Shown piece after piece: positions 1 to 8,176 of a stretch of DNA of 64,000 bases; within the stretch, counting starts at the first letter, position 1; the number at the start of each line of letters is the position of its first letter. The notes beneath the pieces are model-generated. The model ran no database searches and was not told the origin of the DNA. It saw nothing but the letters and a program-made list of their open reading frames with translations. Origin of the DNA: an uncultured Clostridia bacterium. GTDB lineage: Bacteria; Bacillota; Clostridia; Christensenellales; UBA1242. A program made the translations under genes and the position numbers. The stretch lies in the NCBI GenBank assembly GCA_934793215.1, contig CAKVOP010000003.1:62001-126000 (forward strand). Reading direction: 5' to 3'.

Positions 1-37
1 AAAAACTTATCTTATACAAACAGGCGGTTGAAAATGG

Positions 38-67
38 TTGCGTTAAATAATTGCATTATTATATAAT
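38..67 (+). promoter_or_regulatory. Possible promoter of pflB
   Basis: TTGCGT at 38-43 and a perfect TATAAT at 62-67 are separated by 18 nt. The -10 is good and the -35 is weak. The ribosome site AAAGGAG lies just before the ATG at 101. The window starts only 37 bases further upstream, so other control sites may be missing. Confidence 0.4.
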
Positions 68-100
68 ATTTGATATCATTAATATGTAAAGGAGATTGAC

Positions 101-2359
101 ATGAACAAAAGAAAAAGTGTTGCTTTACCTGCTTGGCATAATTTTAAAAGGGGCTTATGGCAAGAAGAAATAAATGTATCAAACTTTATCGACGCAAACT
201 ATACCGAATACAAAGGGAACGACGCTTTTCTTTGTGGTGTAAGCAAAAAGACCTCCAAAGTTTGGAGTAGATGTGAAAAGTTACTTTCCAAAGAACGTAA
301 AAAGCGTTTATTAGATGTTGACTTGACTCGCGTTTCAGGCATAAACAATTTCCCCGCCGGGTATATTGATAAAAGAAATGAGGTTATTGTAGGGCTTCAA
401 ACAGACAAGCCTTTAAAACGCATAGTTAATCCTTTTGGTGGTATAAGAATGGCAGAGCAAGCACTTGCTCAATATGGCAAAAAAATGGACGTCCGTATGC
501 AAGAAATTTTTGATAGTGGAATAAGGAAAACGCATAATGATGGTGTGTTTGATTGTTACACACAAGAAATACGACTTGCTCGCAGAAATGGGCTTATTAC
601 TGGCTTGCCAGACGCCTATGGCAGAGGAAGAATAATAGGTGACTATCGAAGGGTGGCTCTCTATGGAGCAGACAAGCTTATAAGTGAGAAGAAAAAAGAT
701 TTGCTTGCCATTGAAATATCAGGCGAAGAGTCAATGAGATTAAGAGAAGAGGTTAGCGAACAAATCCGTGCTCTAGAAAAAATGAAAGATATGGCTAAAA
801 GTTACGGGTTTGACATTTCGCGTCCTGCGGTTAATGCCAAAGAAGCTTTCCAGTGGACATATTTTGGATATCTTTCGGCAGTCAAAGAAAATAATGGTGC
901 GGCAATGAGCTTGGGGCGTGTTAGTACTTTCCTTGATATCTACATAACCAGAGACCTTAAAGAAGAAATTTTGACGGAAGAAGAGGCGCAAGAACTTGTT
1001 GACCAATTTACAATAAAACTACGCCTCGTTAGGCATTTACGAACGCCTGATTACGATGAGATTTTTGCCGGAGATCCAACTTGGGTGACAGAAAGCATAG
1101 GGGGCATGCTTGATGAAAATCACAGCCTCGTGACCAAGAATTCTTTTAGATTTCTGCATAGTCTTATTAATTTAAATTCAAGCCCAGAGCCAAACCTTAC
1201 TATACTTTGGTCAAACTCTCTTCCTAAAAACTTCAAAGATTATGCGGCCAAAATTTCAATTTTAACCGATTCAATTCAATATGAGAGCGACGATGCAATG
1301 CGACCAATATATGGGCATGATTATGCGATCGCTTGCTGTGTTTCGGCCATGCAGATAGGAAAACAAATGCAATTCTTTGGTGCGAGATGCAATCTTGCAA
1401 AGAGTCTTCTATATGCAATAAATGGTGGTATAGACGAATTAAAAGGTGAAAAGGTGGTAGACGGTTTAGAGCCTGACCAAGATGAAATTTTGTCTTACGA
1501 TAAAGTCAAAAAAGAATATTTCGCGATGCTTGATAAGGTTGCGAAGACTTATGTTGATGCGATGAATATTATCCACTTTATGCACGATAAGTACGCATAC
1601 GAGGCTGGGCAAATGGCACTGCATGACACTTTTGTGGAAAGACTTATGGCGTTTGGGGTCGCCGGGCTCTCTGTTGCGACAGATTCTCTTTCGGCGATTA
1701 AGTATGCTCAAGTAAAACCAATTCGTAAAATGGTTGAACAAAATTATGTCGCACAAGACTTTGAGATTGAAGGAGACTATCCTAAATTCGGCAATGATGA
1801 CGACCGTGTTGACAAAATAGCGGTCGAAATTTTAAAACACTTTATAAAAGCATTGAAATCGCACCCACTTTATAGAGGGGCAAAACATACTCTTTCTGTT
1901 TTGACAATAACATCTAATGTTATGTATGGCAAAAAGACAGGCTCAACTCCTGACGGCAGAAAAAGGGGAGAACCTTTTGCGCCGGGGGCAAACCCAATGC
2001 ATGGACGCGATGTTTCGGGTGCGTTATGTTCGCTTAACAGCGTGGCAAAAATTCCATATGAGGGTTGCTGTCAAGACGGAATTTCAAACACGTTCTCAAT
2101 CGTGCCCAAAGCACTAGGTAAAGATGAAAAGTCAAGAATTAAAAATCTCGTTTCTATACTGGACGGATATTTCATTCAAGGAGCTCAACACATTAATGTA
2201 AATGTTCTTGATAGAGAAAAACTCATAGACGCGATGAATAATCCTGAAAAATATCCAACATTGACAATAAGAGTGTCTGGATATGCCGTAAATTTCGTTA
2301 AACTTTCAAAAGCCCATCAACTTGAAGTTATTGCTAGAACTTTCCATGAAAAAATTTAG
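101..2359 (+). CDS. pflB: Formate C-acetyltransferase (pyruvate formate-lyase)
   Basis: This glycyl-radical enzyme cleaves pyruvate with CoA to acetyl-CoA and formate in the cytoplasm, a central step of anaerobic sugar fermentation. The 752-residue length is normal for the family. The adjacent catalytic cysteines are visible at residues 412-413 (ACCVSAM) and the glycine that carries the radical at about residue 727 (RVSGYAVNF). The ATG at 101 follows AAAGGAG. Its activating enzyme starts 7 bases after the stop, so the two form an operon. The enzyme is destroyed by oxygen in its radical form, which fits an anaerobe. Nothing is missing or unusual. Confidence 0.97.
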   Translation: MNKRKSVALPAWHNFKRGLWQEEINVSNFIDANYTEYKGNDAFLCGVSKKTSKVWSRCEKLLSKERKKRLLDVDLTRVSGINNFPAGYIDKRNEVIVGLQTDKPLKRIVNPFGGIRMAEQALAQYGKKMDVRMQEIFDSGIRKTHNDGVFDCYTQEIRLARRNGLITGLPDAYGRGRIIGDYRRVALYGADKLISEKKKDLLAIEISGEESMRLREEVSEQIRALEKMKDMAKSYGFDISRPAVNAKEAFQWTYFGYLSAVKENNGAAMSLGRVSTFLDIYITRDLKEEILTEEEAQELVDQFTIKLRLVRHLRTPDYDEIFAGDPTWVTESIGGMLDENHSLVTKNSFRFLHSLINLNSSPEPNLTILWSNSLPKNFKDYAAKISILTDSIQYESDDAMRPIYGHDYAIACCVSAMQIGKQMQFFGARCNLAKSLLYAINGGIDELKGEKVVDGLEPDQDEILSYDKVKKEYFAMLDKVAKTYVDAMNIIHFMHDKYAYEAGQMALHDTFVERLMAFGVAGLSVATDSLSAIKYAQVKPIRKMVEQNYVAQDFEIEGDYPKFGNDDDRVDKIAVEILKHFIKALKSHPLYRGAKHTLSVLTITSNVMYGKKTGSTPDGRKRGEPFAPGANPMHGRDVSGALCSLNSVAKIPYEGCCQDGISNTFSIVPKALGKDEKSRIKNLVSILDGYFIQGAQHINVNVLDREKLIDAMNNPEKYPTLTIRVSGYAVNFVKLSKAHQLEVIARTFHEKI

Positions 2360-2366
2360 GTGAAAC

Positions 2367-3092
2367 ATGCAAAGTAAGATTTATGGTTATTTAAGTAGCG
2401 AAGAAAGTTTGGGCACAGTAGACGGGCCAGGGGTTAGGTATGTTATTTTTATGCAAGGTTGCTCATTGAGGTGTTTGTATTGCCATAATCCTGAAACATG
2501 GGCAATGAACGGCGGATATAAAGTTACGCCAAAAGAAATTATAACTAAAATTGAACGATATAAACCCTATTTTGGCAAAGACGGAGGGGTTACATTCTCT
2601 GGCGGTGAACCACTTTTACAGAGTGAATTTTTGCTTGAATGCCTAAAATTATGTAAAGAAAAAAATATCCACACAACCCTTGATACTTCTGGCGTTGGCG
2701 AGGGCAATTATGAGAAAATATTGCAGTGGGTAGACCTTGTGATTCTCGACGTAAAAGCGGTAGACGAAGAAGAATATCGCACTATAACTGGCAGAGACAT
2801 GTCGAATTTTAATAACTTTTTAGAAACATGTCAAAAACTGGGTAATAAGTTATGGATAAGACAAGTTGTTGTTCCAAACTTAAATGATGATGAAAAACAC
2901 ATGTGTAAACTTGCAAAATTTTTAAAGAATGTTAAGAATATAGAGAAAATTGAACTTTTGCCATATAAAACTCTCGGGGAAAGCAAATACAAAACTCTTG
3001 GCATTAATTATCGTTTGGCTGGAACTCCCGAAATGGACGAGGTCAAATGTAACGAACTTGAAAAGCAACTCAAATTATTGATGGGGGAATGA
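2367..3092 (+). CDS. pflA: Pyruvate formate-lyase activating enzyme
   Basis: This radical SAM enzyme uses S-adenosylmethionine and a 4Fe-4S cluster to put the glycyl radical on PflB. The cluster ligands are the CxxxCxxC cysteines at residues 32, 36 and 39 (CSLRCLYC), followed by the family signature HNPETW. A glycine-rich SAM-contact segment (FSGGEPL) lies near residue 78. Length (241 residues) is typical. It is the second gene of the pflBA operon. A second, different radical SAM protein of the PflX type lies at 27587. Confidence 0.96.
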   Translation: MQSKIYGYLSSEESLGTVDGPGVRYVIFMQGCSLRCLYCHNPETWAMNGGYKVTPKEIITKIERYKPYFGKDGGVTFSGGEPLLQSEFLLECLKLCKEKNIHTTLDTSGVGEGNYEKILQWVDLVILDVKAVDEEEYRTITGRDMSNFNNFLETCQKLGNKLWIRQVVVPNLNDDEKHMCKLAKFLKNVKNIEKIELLPYKTLGESKYKTLGINYRLAGTPEMDEVKCNELEKQLKLLMGE

Positions 3093-3129
3093 AAAACGGG
3101 AAATTAATTGTTGCAAGGCTTGTGTTTAT

Positions 3130-3158
3130 TTGACAAATGACAATTGTTTTGATAGTAT
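3130..3158 (+). promoter_or_regulatory. Consensus promoter giving a probable leaderless mRNA
   Basis: TTGACA (3130-3135), a 17-nt spacer and TAGTAT (3153-3158) form a near-perfect housekeeping promoter. The expected transcription start coincides with the ATG at 3166, 7 nt after the -10 element, and no Shine-Dalgarno sequence lies between. The TTG at 3130 is part of this -35 box and is unlikely to be the start codon. Confidence 0.7.
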
Positions 3159-3165
3159 ACAAGTG

Positions 3166-3948
3166 ATGACAGTTTTTTTAAAAGAATTGGAGATAAAAAA
3201 TGTGGATAATGAAAAAACTTATCCATATTCTTTATCATTATTTGTTAATGGACTAAAAATAGTTTTTAATAAACCGATTACTTTTATTGTTGGTGAAAAC
3301 GGAACGGGGAAAAGCACCTTATTGGAGTCACTAGCAAAAACGATAGGGTTTAACACATTGGGGGGAAATAGAAATCATAATTTCAGGAATCTTTCTGCTG
3401 ATAACTTTGATTTGTCGAAAAACATGAAGTTATCTTGGAGTTTTATACAGAATAGAGGATTCTTTTTTAGGGCGGAAACTTTTTTCGAGTTTGCAAACAA
3501 TTTGGATTTACTTAATGATAAAAGCGTGCTTTCGGCTTATGGAGGGAAAAGCCTTCAACAGCAGTCTCATGGAGAATCTTTTATGTCATTTTTTGAAAAC
3601 AAAGTAAAAGAAGGGTTGTTTATTTTAGACGAGCCAGAGGCAGCATTATCGCCAGAAAAACAATTATCTTTAATTTCAATTTTAAATAAGCTTGCAAAAA
3701 CGGGGAAATGTCAGTTTATTATAGCCACGCATTCACCATTTTTAATAAGCACTCCAAACGCGGAATTGCTTGAAATAGAAAACGGAAAATTAATTAAAAA
3801 GTCCTATGCGGTAACGCTGGCGTCAGTGACAGGTGCATGGATTAAAGACGGAGATATATATCCTTATGGATATGGTGGAGTGAACGGATATAATCATATG
3901 CATAATGCATCAAGAAGCCTACATATTTGGTATGGGGATAAACTATGA
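3166..3948 (+). CDS. Small AAA/ABC-type ATPase (COG3910-like) with an atypical C-terminal tail
   Basis: A 260-residue predicted cytoplasmic ATPase of unknown substrate. Walker A is GENGTGKS (residues 43-50), an SHGES signature precedes it by sequence order of the fold's second half, Walker B is FILDEPEAALS near residue 155, and the switch histidine is in ATHSPFL near 190. The body resembles the stand-alone predicted ATPases of COG3910. From about residue 210 the expected ending is replaced by an unrelated tail rich in Gly, Tyr, Asn and His (YPYGYGG, HMHNASRSL), whose DNA starts in a locally more GC-rich patch. The stop overlaps the next gene by 4 bases. I see a possible recombination joint, perhaps to the end of a toxin or secreted protein; that part is inference. 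Confidence 0.75.
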   Translation: MTVFLKELEIKNVDNEKTYPYSLSLFVNGLKIVFNKPITFIVGENGTGKSTLLESLAKTIGFNTLGGNRNHNFRNLSADNFDLSKNMKLSWSFIQNRGFFFRAETFFEFANNLDLLNDKSVLSAYGGKSLQQQSHGESFMSFFENKVKEGLFILDEPEAALSPEKQLSLISILNKLAKTGKCQFIIATHSPFLISTPNAELLEIENGKLIKKSYAVTLASVTGAWIKDGDIYPYGYGGVNGYNHMHNASRSLHIWYGDKL

Positions 3949-4466
3949 ATAGAAAACTTTATGACAAATTTGCAAATTATTATTTAGATAAGTTTAAAAA
4001 ATATAGAGGTTTAAAGATAAAAGTTACAATACCGGTGGATGGTATTATGCATATAGAAATAGGAACGAGTTTGCCAAGTTTTTGTTATTTCTTTGGTCTA
4101 TTTAATAATATGGCGGTTTTCGATGGAATTAATGTTTGTGATGACGGAATAGAATTTGATGATATAAATACGGTTGACCCTCAAAAGATTTATGATTTAA
4201 TTGATGAGGAGTTTAAGAAAATATCTGCAATAATAGAAGGAGGTGTTTTCATGTTTTGTTATAAAGACGGACAAGAAGAAGTTGCGACCTCTACCGATGT
4301 TTTAGATAGAAATAAACTTTTAAAAAATTTGGATATACGAGAATTCTATAACAAAAACAAAGTTCGAGTTGACCCGCCATTTGAAGAGCTGGACAGAATA
4401 GAACTTAAAGATTTTTATAATAATGTAGTTTATGAATACGATGTTTCGAAGAAAGAAGACAACTAA
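3945..4466 (+). CDS. Unknown small protein, copy A of a tandem pair
   Basis: A 173-residue acidic cytoplasmic protein I do not recognise. It has no signal peptide or membrane segment. It is translationally coupled to the ATPase (ATGA overlap). The last ~64 residues, beginning KDGQEEVATS, are almost identical to those of the next gene, while the first ~105 residues are only distantly similar but keep the same spacing (YxxxxNYxLxxF start, D-G-x-EFDDI in the middle). Single small genes repeated behind a changing partner are common among immunity proteins of polymorphic toxins; this is analogy, not proof. Confidence 0.7.
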   Translation: MNRKLYDKFANYYLDKFKKYRGLKIKVTIPVDGIMHIEIGTSLPSFCYFFGLFNNMAVFDGINVCDDGIEFDDINTVDPQKIYDLIDEEFKKISAIIEGGVFMFCYKDGQEEVATSTDVLDRNKLLKNLDIREFYNKNKVRVDPPFEELDRIELKDFYNNVVYEYDVSKKEDN

Positions 4467-4626
4467 ATGCTTGCCTAAGTTTACGCTACAACTGCGCAGA
4501 AAAAATGTTTTTGAATAAAATTATGTTGAAAAGAAAAAAGCTTAAATGAGATTGTGTCGAGTAAATGGTTTTATCAAATGAGTAATGCATAAAAAGACTT
4601 CCAAATTTGGTATGGGGATAAAATAT

Positions 4627-5151
4627 ATGAATAAATCAAACACTATATATGAGAAATATGGCAATTATTTTTTAAAGGACTTTCTTGTTAATAAGAATTT
4701 AAAGTTCGATATAGTAAAAAATGACGAAAAAATGTTTGCAGTTTATATTTATTCAAAGTCTGATTTTTGCATTTTTTTGCGTATCGAGAAAACAATGATT
4801 TACTTAGACGGGACTTGTTTTATTGATGAGGGAGATGAGTTTGAAGATATAACAAAGATACCAGAAAATGAAATCTACTCTTATTTAGATAAATATATAG
4901 ACATCTTAAAAGTGTTTTTTGATAATTGTATTTTACTTTATGCATTTAAAGACGGACAAGAAGAAGTTGCGACCTCTACCGATGTTTTAGATAGAAATAA
5001 ACTTTTAAAAAATTTAGATATACGAGAATTTTATAACAAAAACAAAGTTCGAGTTGACCCGCCATTTGAAGAACTGGACAGAATAGAACTTAGAGATTTT
5101 TATAATAATGTAGTTTATGAATACGATGTTTCGAAAAAAGGGAACAATTAG
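4627..5151 (+). CDS. Unknown small protein, copy B of a tandem pair
   Basis: A 174-residue paralogue of the preceding gene. The ATG at 4627 aligns with the start of copy A; the longer reading frame from 4585 only translates a decayed duplicate of the ATPase gene's end (shared TTTGGTATGGGGATAAA) and is not the start. C-terminal ~64 residues are nearly identical to copy A at DNA level as well, whereas the N-terminal two thirds have diverged strongly. That pattern suggests gene conversion of the 3' half, or selection for variation in the 5' half. No Shine-Dalgarno is obvious. Function unknown. Confidence 0.7.
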   Translation: MNKSNTIYEKYGNYFLKDFLVNKNLKFDIVKNDEKMFAVYIYSKSDFCIFLRIEKTMIYLDGTCFIDEGDEFEDITKIPENEIYSYLDKYIDILKVFFDNCILLYAFKDGQEEVATSTDVLDRNKLLKNLDIREFYNKNKVRVDPPFEELDRIELRDFYNNVVYEYDVSKKGNN

Positions 5152-5224
5152 ACCACTGCCTGATTTTATTTTATATTTGTGTTGAGTAAACATTACTGCA
5201 CAAAATTTTGTTGAAAAAGAAAAA

Positions 5225-5252
5225 AGCCTAAACGCGATTGTTTAGGCTTTTA
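5225..5252. terminator. Bidirectional terminator
   Basis: AGCCTAAAC (5225-5233) pairs with GTTTAGGCT (5240-5248) around a 6-nt loop, with T-runs on both strands. It ends the small-gene cassette on the plus strand and tRNA-Met on the minus strand. Confidence 0.85.
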
Positions 5253-5329
5253 TGGTAGCAGCAACTGGGATCGAACCAGTGACCTCAAGAGTATGAATCT
5301 TGCGCTCTAGCCAGCTGAGCTATGCTGCC
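5253..5329 (-). tRNA. tRNA-Met (CAT)
   Basis: A 77-nt cloverleaf with 3' CCA encoded. The acceptor stem GGCAGCA pairs with TGCTGCT, the anticodon stem is CAAGA/TCTTG around the loop TTCATAC, and the T-arm contains GGTTCGATCC. The anticodon is CAT. The 1-72 pair is G-T rather than an initiator-type mismatch, so this is an elongator; a lysidine-modified tRNA-Ile cannot be fully excluded. Confidence 0.93.
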
Positions 5330-5349
5330 ATATTTTAAAGACATAAGTG

Positions 5350-5378
5350 ATTATATTAAAAAATGTCGCCATTGTCAA
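5350..5378 (-). promoter_or_regulatory. Promoter of tRNA-Met
   Basis: On the minus strand TTGACA (5373-5378) and TATAAT (5350-5355) are separated by exactly 17 nt, a perfect consensus, placing the start about 14 nt before the tRNA. Confidence 0.92.
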
Positions 5379-5440
5379 GAGAAATAGATAAATTTTTGGC
5401 TCTTTTGACAAATTATTAGCTTAAAAAGGGGCGAAACGCT

Positions 5441-5468
5441 TTGAAAAATGGTGCAAAAATCTTATAAT
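5441..5468 (+). promoter_or_regulatory. Promoter of yqeY
   Basis: TTGAAA (5441-5446), a 16-nt spacer and TATAAT (5463-5468) stand upstream of the AAGGAG site of yqeY. The ATG at 5470 falls at the expected transcription start, so the ATG at 5488 is the likely translation start. Confidence 0.7.
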
Positions 5469-5487
5469 TATGTTAAGGAGATTTATT

Positions 5488-5910
5488 ATGTTAGTAGATG
5501 AAATAAAAAAAGCTAATATTCAAGCAATGAAAGATAAAGATGCTGTAGCAAGAAGCATTTATTCTGTTATTATGAATAAAATCATGCTTGAAACAATCAA
5601 GAAAAGAGAAAAGGGCGAAGAAATCAATGATGCTGATGTTTCAAATATTCTTCAAAAAACTATTAAAGAGCTTACCGAAGAGGGAGAAAACTACGCAAAA
5701 GTAGGCAATCACGAAGAAGAGGGAAAAATTAAGCGTCAAATCGAAATCGCGAGTGCCTATCTTCCAAAAATGCTTTCTAGTGAAGAAATAAAAGAAATTA
5801 TTTTGTCGCTTGAAGACAAAAGCATTCCAAGTGTTATGAAACATTTTAAGTTAAACTACAATGGGAAATGCGATATGCGTATGGTTCAAGAGGTTTTAAA
5901 AAGCCTGTAA
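5488..5910 (+). CDS. yqeY: GatB/YqeY domain protein
   Basis: A 140-residue cytoplasmic protein of the YqeY family, related to the tRNA-contacting tail of the GatB amidotransferase subunit. Family features are the N-terminal LVDEIKKANIQAMKDKD helix, the ARSIYSVIMNKI segment, EEGxIKRQIEIASAYLPKMLS in the middle and a C-terminal MRMVQEVLK helix. ATG 5488 is preferred because AAGGAG (5475-5480) lies 7 nt upstream; the earlier in-frame ATG has no such site. The stop TAA shares its last A with the ATG of the next gene, so the two are coupled. The precise role of YqeY is not established. Confidence 0.9.
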   Translation: MLVDEIKKANIQAMKDKDAVARSIYSVIMNKIMLETIKKREKGEEINDADVSNILQKTIKELTEEGENYAKVGNHEEEGKIKRQIEIASAYLPKMLSSEEIKEIILSLEDKSIPSVMKHFKLNYNGKCDMRMVQEVLKSL

Positions 5911-6611
5911 TGAAGATTTTTGCCATAAGCGATTTGCATCTTTCGGTCAACAATCCCAAGCCAATGGACATTTTTGGGCCTGTTTGGGAAGGGTATTTAG
6001 ATAAAATTTTTGCCGAGTGGAGAGAAAAAGTTGGGGAGGAAGATATAGTCTTACTTGCTGGCGATTTTTCGTGGGCAATGAGACTTGAAGATGCCATAAG
6101 TGACTTTAACCTTTTGAAAGGTTTGCCGGGACACAAGATTATCATCCGTGGAAACCATGATTACTGGTGGAAATCGATCTCTGCGGTTAGAGCTATTTTG
6201 CCCTATAAAATGATGGCAATTCAAAACGATGCGATAAGATTAGATGGGGTAGTTATTTGTGGTACACGAGGTTGGCAGGTTCTTGAAAATGGTGCTACTC
6301 GAACTGATGAGGATAAAAAAATTTATGACAGAGAAGTCTTAAGGCTTGAAATGACTTTATCGGCGGGGAAGAAAATCATGCAAGAAGGAGACATGTTAAT
6401 TTGCATGATGCATTATCCCCCTATGAATTTCGAAAAAGAAGACAGCGAGTTTTCGGCGTTGATTGAAAAATTCGGCGTAAAAAAAGTGGTTTATGGGCAT
6501 TTGCATGGCTATAAAAATCCTCTCCTTCATTATGAAAAGAATGGGGTGGAATACTACTTAACTTCTTGTGATGAAACTAAAAATCAATTAGTGCTTATTG
6601 CAGAGGTTTAA
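5910..6611 (+). CDS. Calcineurin-like metallophosphoesterase
   Basis: A 233-residue cytoplasmic dinuclear-metal phosphoesterase. All family motifs are present in order: SDLHL (D8, H10), GDFSW, GNHDYWW, MMHYPP and GHLHGY, which supply the metal ligands and the catalytic histidine. The start ATG overlaps the yqeY stop as TAATG, indicating translational coupling; an upstream in-frame ATG at 5868 lies inside yqeY and is unlikely. The substrate cannot be told from sequence. Length is typical for the short bacterial branch lacking extra domains. Confidence 0.9.
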   Translation: MKIFAISDLHLSVNNPKPMDIFGPVWEGYLDKIFAEWREKVGEEDIVLLAGDFSWAMRLEDAISDFNLLKGLPGHKIIIRGNHDYWWKSISAVRAILPYKMMAIQNDAIRLDGVVICGTRGWQVLENGATRTDEDKKIYDREVLRLEMTLSAGKKIMQEGDMLICMMHYPPMNFEKEDSEFSALIEKFGVKKVVYGHLHGYKNPLLHYEKNGVEYYLTSCDETKNQLVLIAEV

Positions 6612-6646
6612 CAAAAGCATTAGGTGTCAAAAATAAATATTATTAA

Positions 6647-6675
6647 TTGACAAAAATTTTTGTATAGTGTAGAAT
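6647..6675 (+). promoter_or_regulatory. Promoter of the lipoprotein gene
   Basis: TTGACA (6647-6652), a 17-nt spacer and TAGAAT (6670-6675), 24 nt before the ATG at 6699. Confidence 0.8.
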
Positions 6676-6698
6676 ATAAAACGAAAAATGGAGAAAAC

Positions 6699-8021
6699 AT
6701 GAAAAAATATTTAGTTTCGCTTTGCTCATTCGTGTTTTGTGTGGCATTAATTCTTACAGGATGTGCGACAGTGAGTGATGTCTATGTTAATGGAAAGGCA
6801 ATCTATTTTGATGATATTGCCTATTTTGAGGGACAGGTTGCAGTTGTTGGTGACTACCTTTACTACGCAAACGGTTTTACAGATATCACTGTTGAAGATT
6901 TTGACTATGGTGCATCATCTAAATTAACAAGCCTTTCAAGGATAAAGATTTCATCGACATTTGATTATGCCAAAGATGTTAAAGACAAACAAAATACAAG
7001 CCCCAAAGGGATTGAAACAGTTTCAAATAAACTTGTAGGCTATAAAAATCAAAATATGTTTGCGCTAGGTTCTTACCTTTATTTTACAAGTGCCAACACA
7101 CACAAAACCAAAGATGCAGAAAATGACTATTCGCAGGTTTCACTTTTCCGCGTAAAGTTTAATGGTGACGGACAGGAAGAACTTGGAACTTTTAAGCATG
7201 ACGACAACAGTATTTTAAAAGCTGTCAAAGATGGTGACAACTTCTATTATTTAATCACCGCACCCGCAAGCGATAGTAAAACAGATGTTTATTCAATCAA
7301 AATTGGCGACAACTGTGAAAAGGCGAAAAAGATTGTTCAAAACGCTGAAAGTGTTGTGCTTTGCGACGGAGACTCAACAATAAAAAATGTAATCTATACT
7401 GTTGATGCAGAGGATTTTACAGAAGCGACTGATTGTGTAAAGGCTGTTAGTCTTAATGGAGATGAACTTGACAACCTAGATAATGGAGTTTCTGGTGCAA
7501 CAATCACACTTAATGGAAGAGTGGGAGATGAAGTTTTCTATTCTCGTTCACAAGATGCAATAAATGAAGTATATTACAAAAACATCGGTAGACAATCAAC
7601 CAGCTTTGCAAGTGGCAAAGTGTTCCATTCAACAACAAAAGTCAACAAGGTGAGTGCAGTAGCTGATGGATACATGTTCATTGGTGACACAAGTAAATCA
7701 GTCATGTATAAGTCAGATTTTGAGAAAGATGCTCAATATGTTCTTGGAAGTGGGGAATATACAGATGTATTGTTTACTGACGGTGAATATATCTATTATT
7801 CAAATGCAACTTCTATTTCAAGAGTAAGTGTTCTAACGAAAGAAAAACAAACTCTTGTTTCAATGACTGCAATCATTTCTGGACAATGCGGATACGACGG
7901 GGAGTATATTTACTACTTCGCTCAACTTGAAAACCAAGGAGACGAAGAAAAGGACACAAACTACTATATGTATCGTGTAGACAAAGAGGGAAACTTTACT
8001 TTAATTAGCAAAACTAAATAA
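6699..8021 (+). CDS. Lipoprotein with beta-propeller-like repeats (DUF5050-like)
   Basis: A 440-residue predicted lipoprotein. The signal peptide ends in a lipobox with Cys22 (ILTGC). The rest is beta-rich with recurring aromatic blades such as DYLYYANG, SYLYFTS, GEYIYYSN and GEYIYYFA, each followed by a polar strand, as in DUF5050 or similar beta-propeller proteins that probably bind ligands at the cell surface. ATG 6699 follows a TGGAG site; the TTG at 6660 lies inside the promoter. It is a single-gene unit with its own promoter and terminator. Ligand unknown. Confidence 0.8.
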   Translation: MKKYLVSLCSFVFCVALILTGCATVSDVYVNGKAIYFDDIAYFEGQVAVVGDYLYYANGFTDITVEDFDYGASSKLTSLSRIKISSTFDYAKDVKDKQNTSPKGIETVSNKLVGYKNQNMFALGSYLYFTSANTHKTKDAENDYSQVSLFRVKFNGDGQEELGTFKHDDNSILKAVKDGDNFYYLITAPASDSKTDVYSIKIGDNCEKAKKIVQNAESVVLCDGDSTIKNVIYTVDAEDFTEATDCVKAVSLNGDELDNLDNGVSGATITLNGRVGDEVFYSRSQDAINEVYYKNIGRQSTSFASGKVFHSTTKVNKVSAVADGYMFIGDTSKSVMYKSDFEKDAQYVLGSGEYTDVLFTDGEYIYYSNATSISRVSVLTKEKQTLVSMTAIISGQCGYDGEYIYYFAQLENQGDEEKDTNYYMYRVDKEGNFTLISKTK

Positions 8022-8093
8022 ACCGTTTAATTGCTTTTTGTTTAAGAAAGTTAGTTAAATAGGTCACGCTTCTTAAACTTTAAATTAATGAAA

Positions 8094-8119
8094 AGGCTTG
8101 AAAAAATTCAAGTCTTTTT
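8094..8119 (+). terminator. Terminator after the lipoprotein gene
   Basis: AGGCTTGAA pairs with TTCAAGTCT (8107-8115) around four A residues, followed by a T-run. The promoter of the next gene begins 9 bases later. Confidence 0.75.
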
Positions 8120-8127
8120 GTTTTTTC

Positions 8128-8155
8128 TTGACAAAACTTATTTTTGTGCTACAAT
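8128..8155 (+). promoter_or_regulatory. Promoter of the 8177 gene
   Basis: TTGACA (8128-8133), 16-nt spacer, TACAAT (8150-8155), followed by AAGGAG before the ATG. Confidence 0.8.
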
Positions 8156-8176
8156 AATAAAAGATAAGGAGATTTT

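Larger units (their letters stand above)
3899..5250 (+). repeat. Tandem duplication of an ATPase-tail / small-gene / hairpin cassette
   Basis: Unit 1 runs from about 3899 to 4560 and unit 2 from about 4585 to 5250. Each holds the last ~30 bases of the ATPase gene, the small gene, and a downstream stretch GTTGAAAA(A)GAAAAAAG followed by CCTAAA-like sequence. Only unit 2 retains an intact terminator hairpin (5225-5248). The 3' ~200 bases of the small gene differ at only a few positions, while the 5' part differs widely. Confidence 0.75.

Noticed and set aside
4585..4626. Upstream start for the second small gene
   Set aside because: This stretch is a decayed copy of the ATPase gene's end from the tandem duplication; the start at 4627 aligns with the paralogue.
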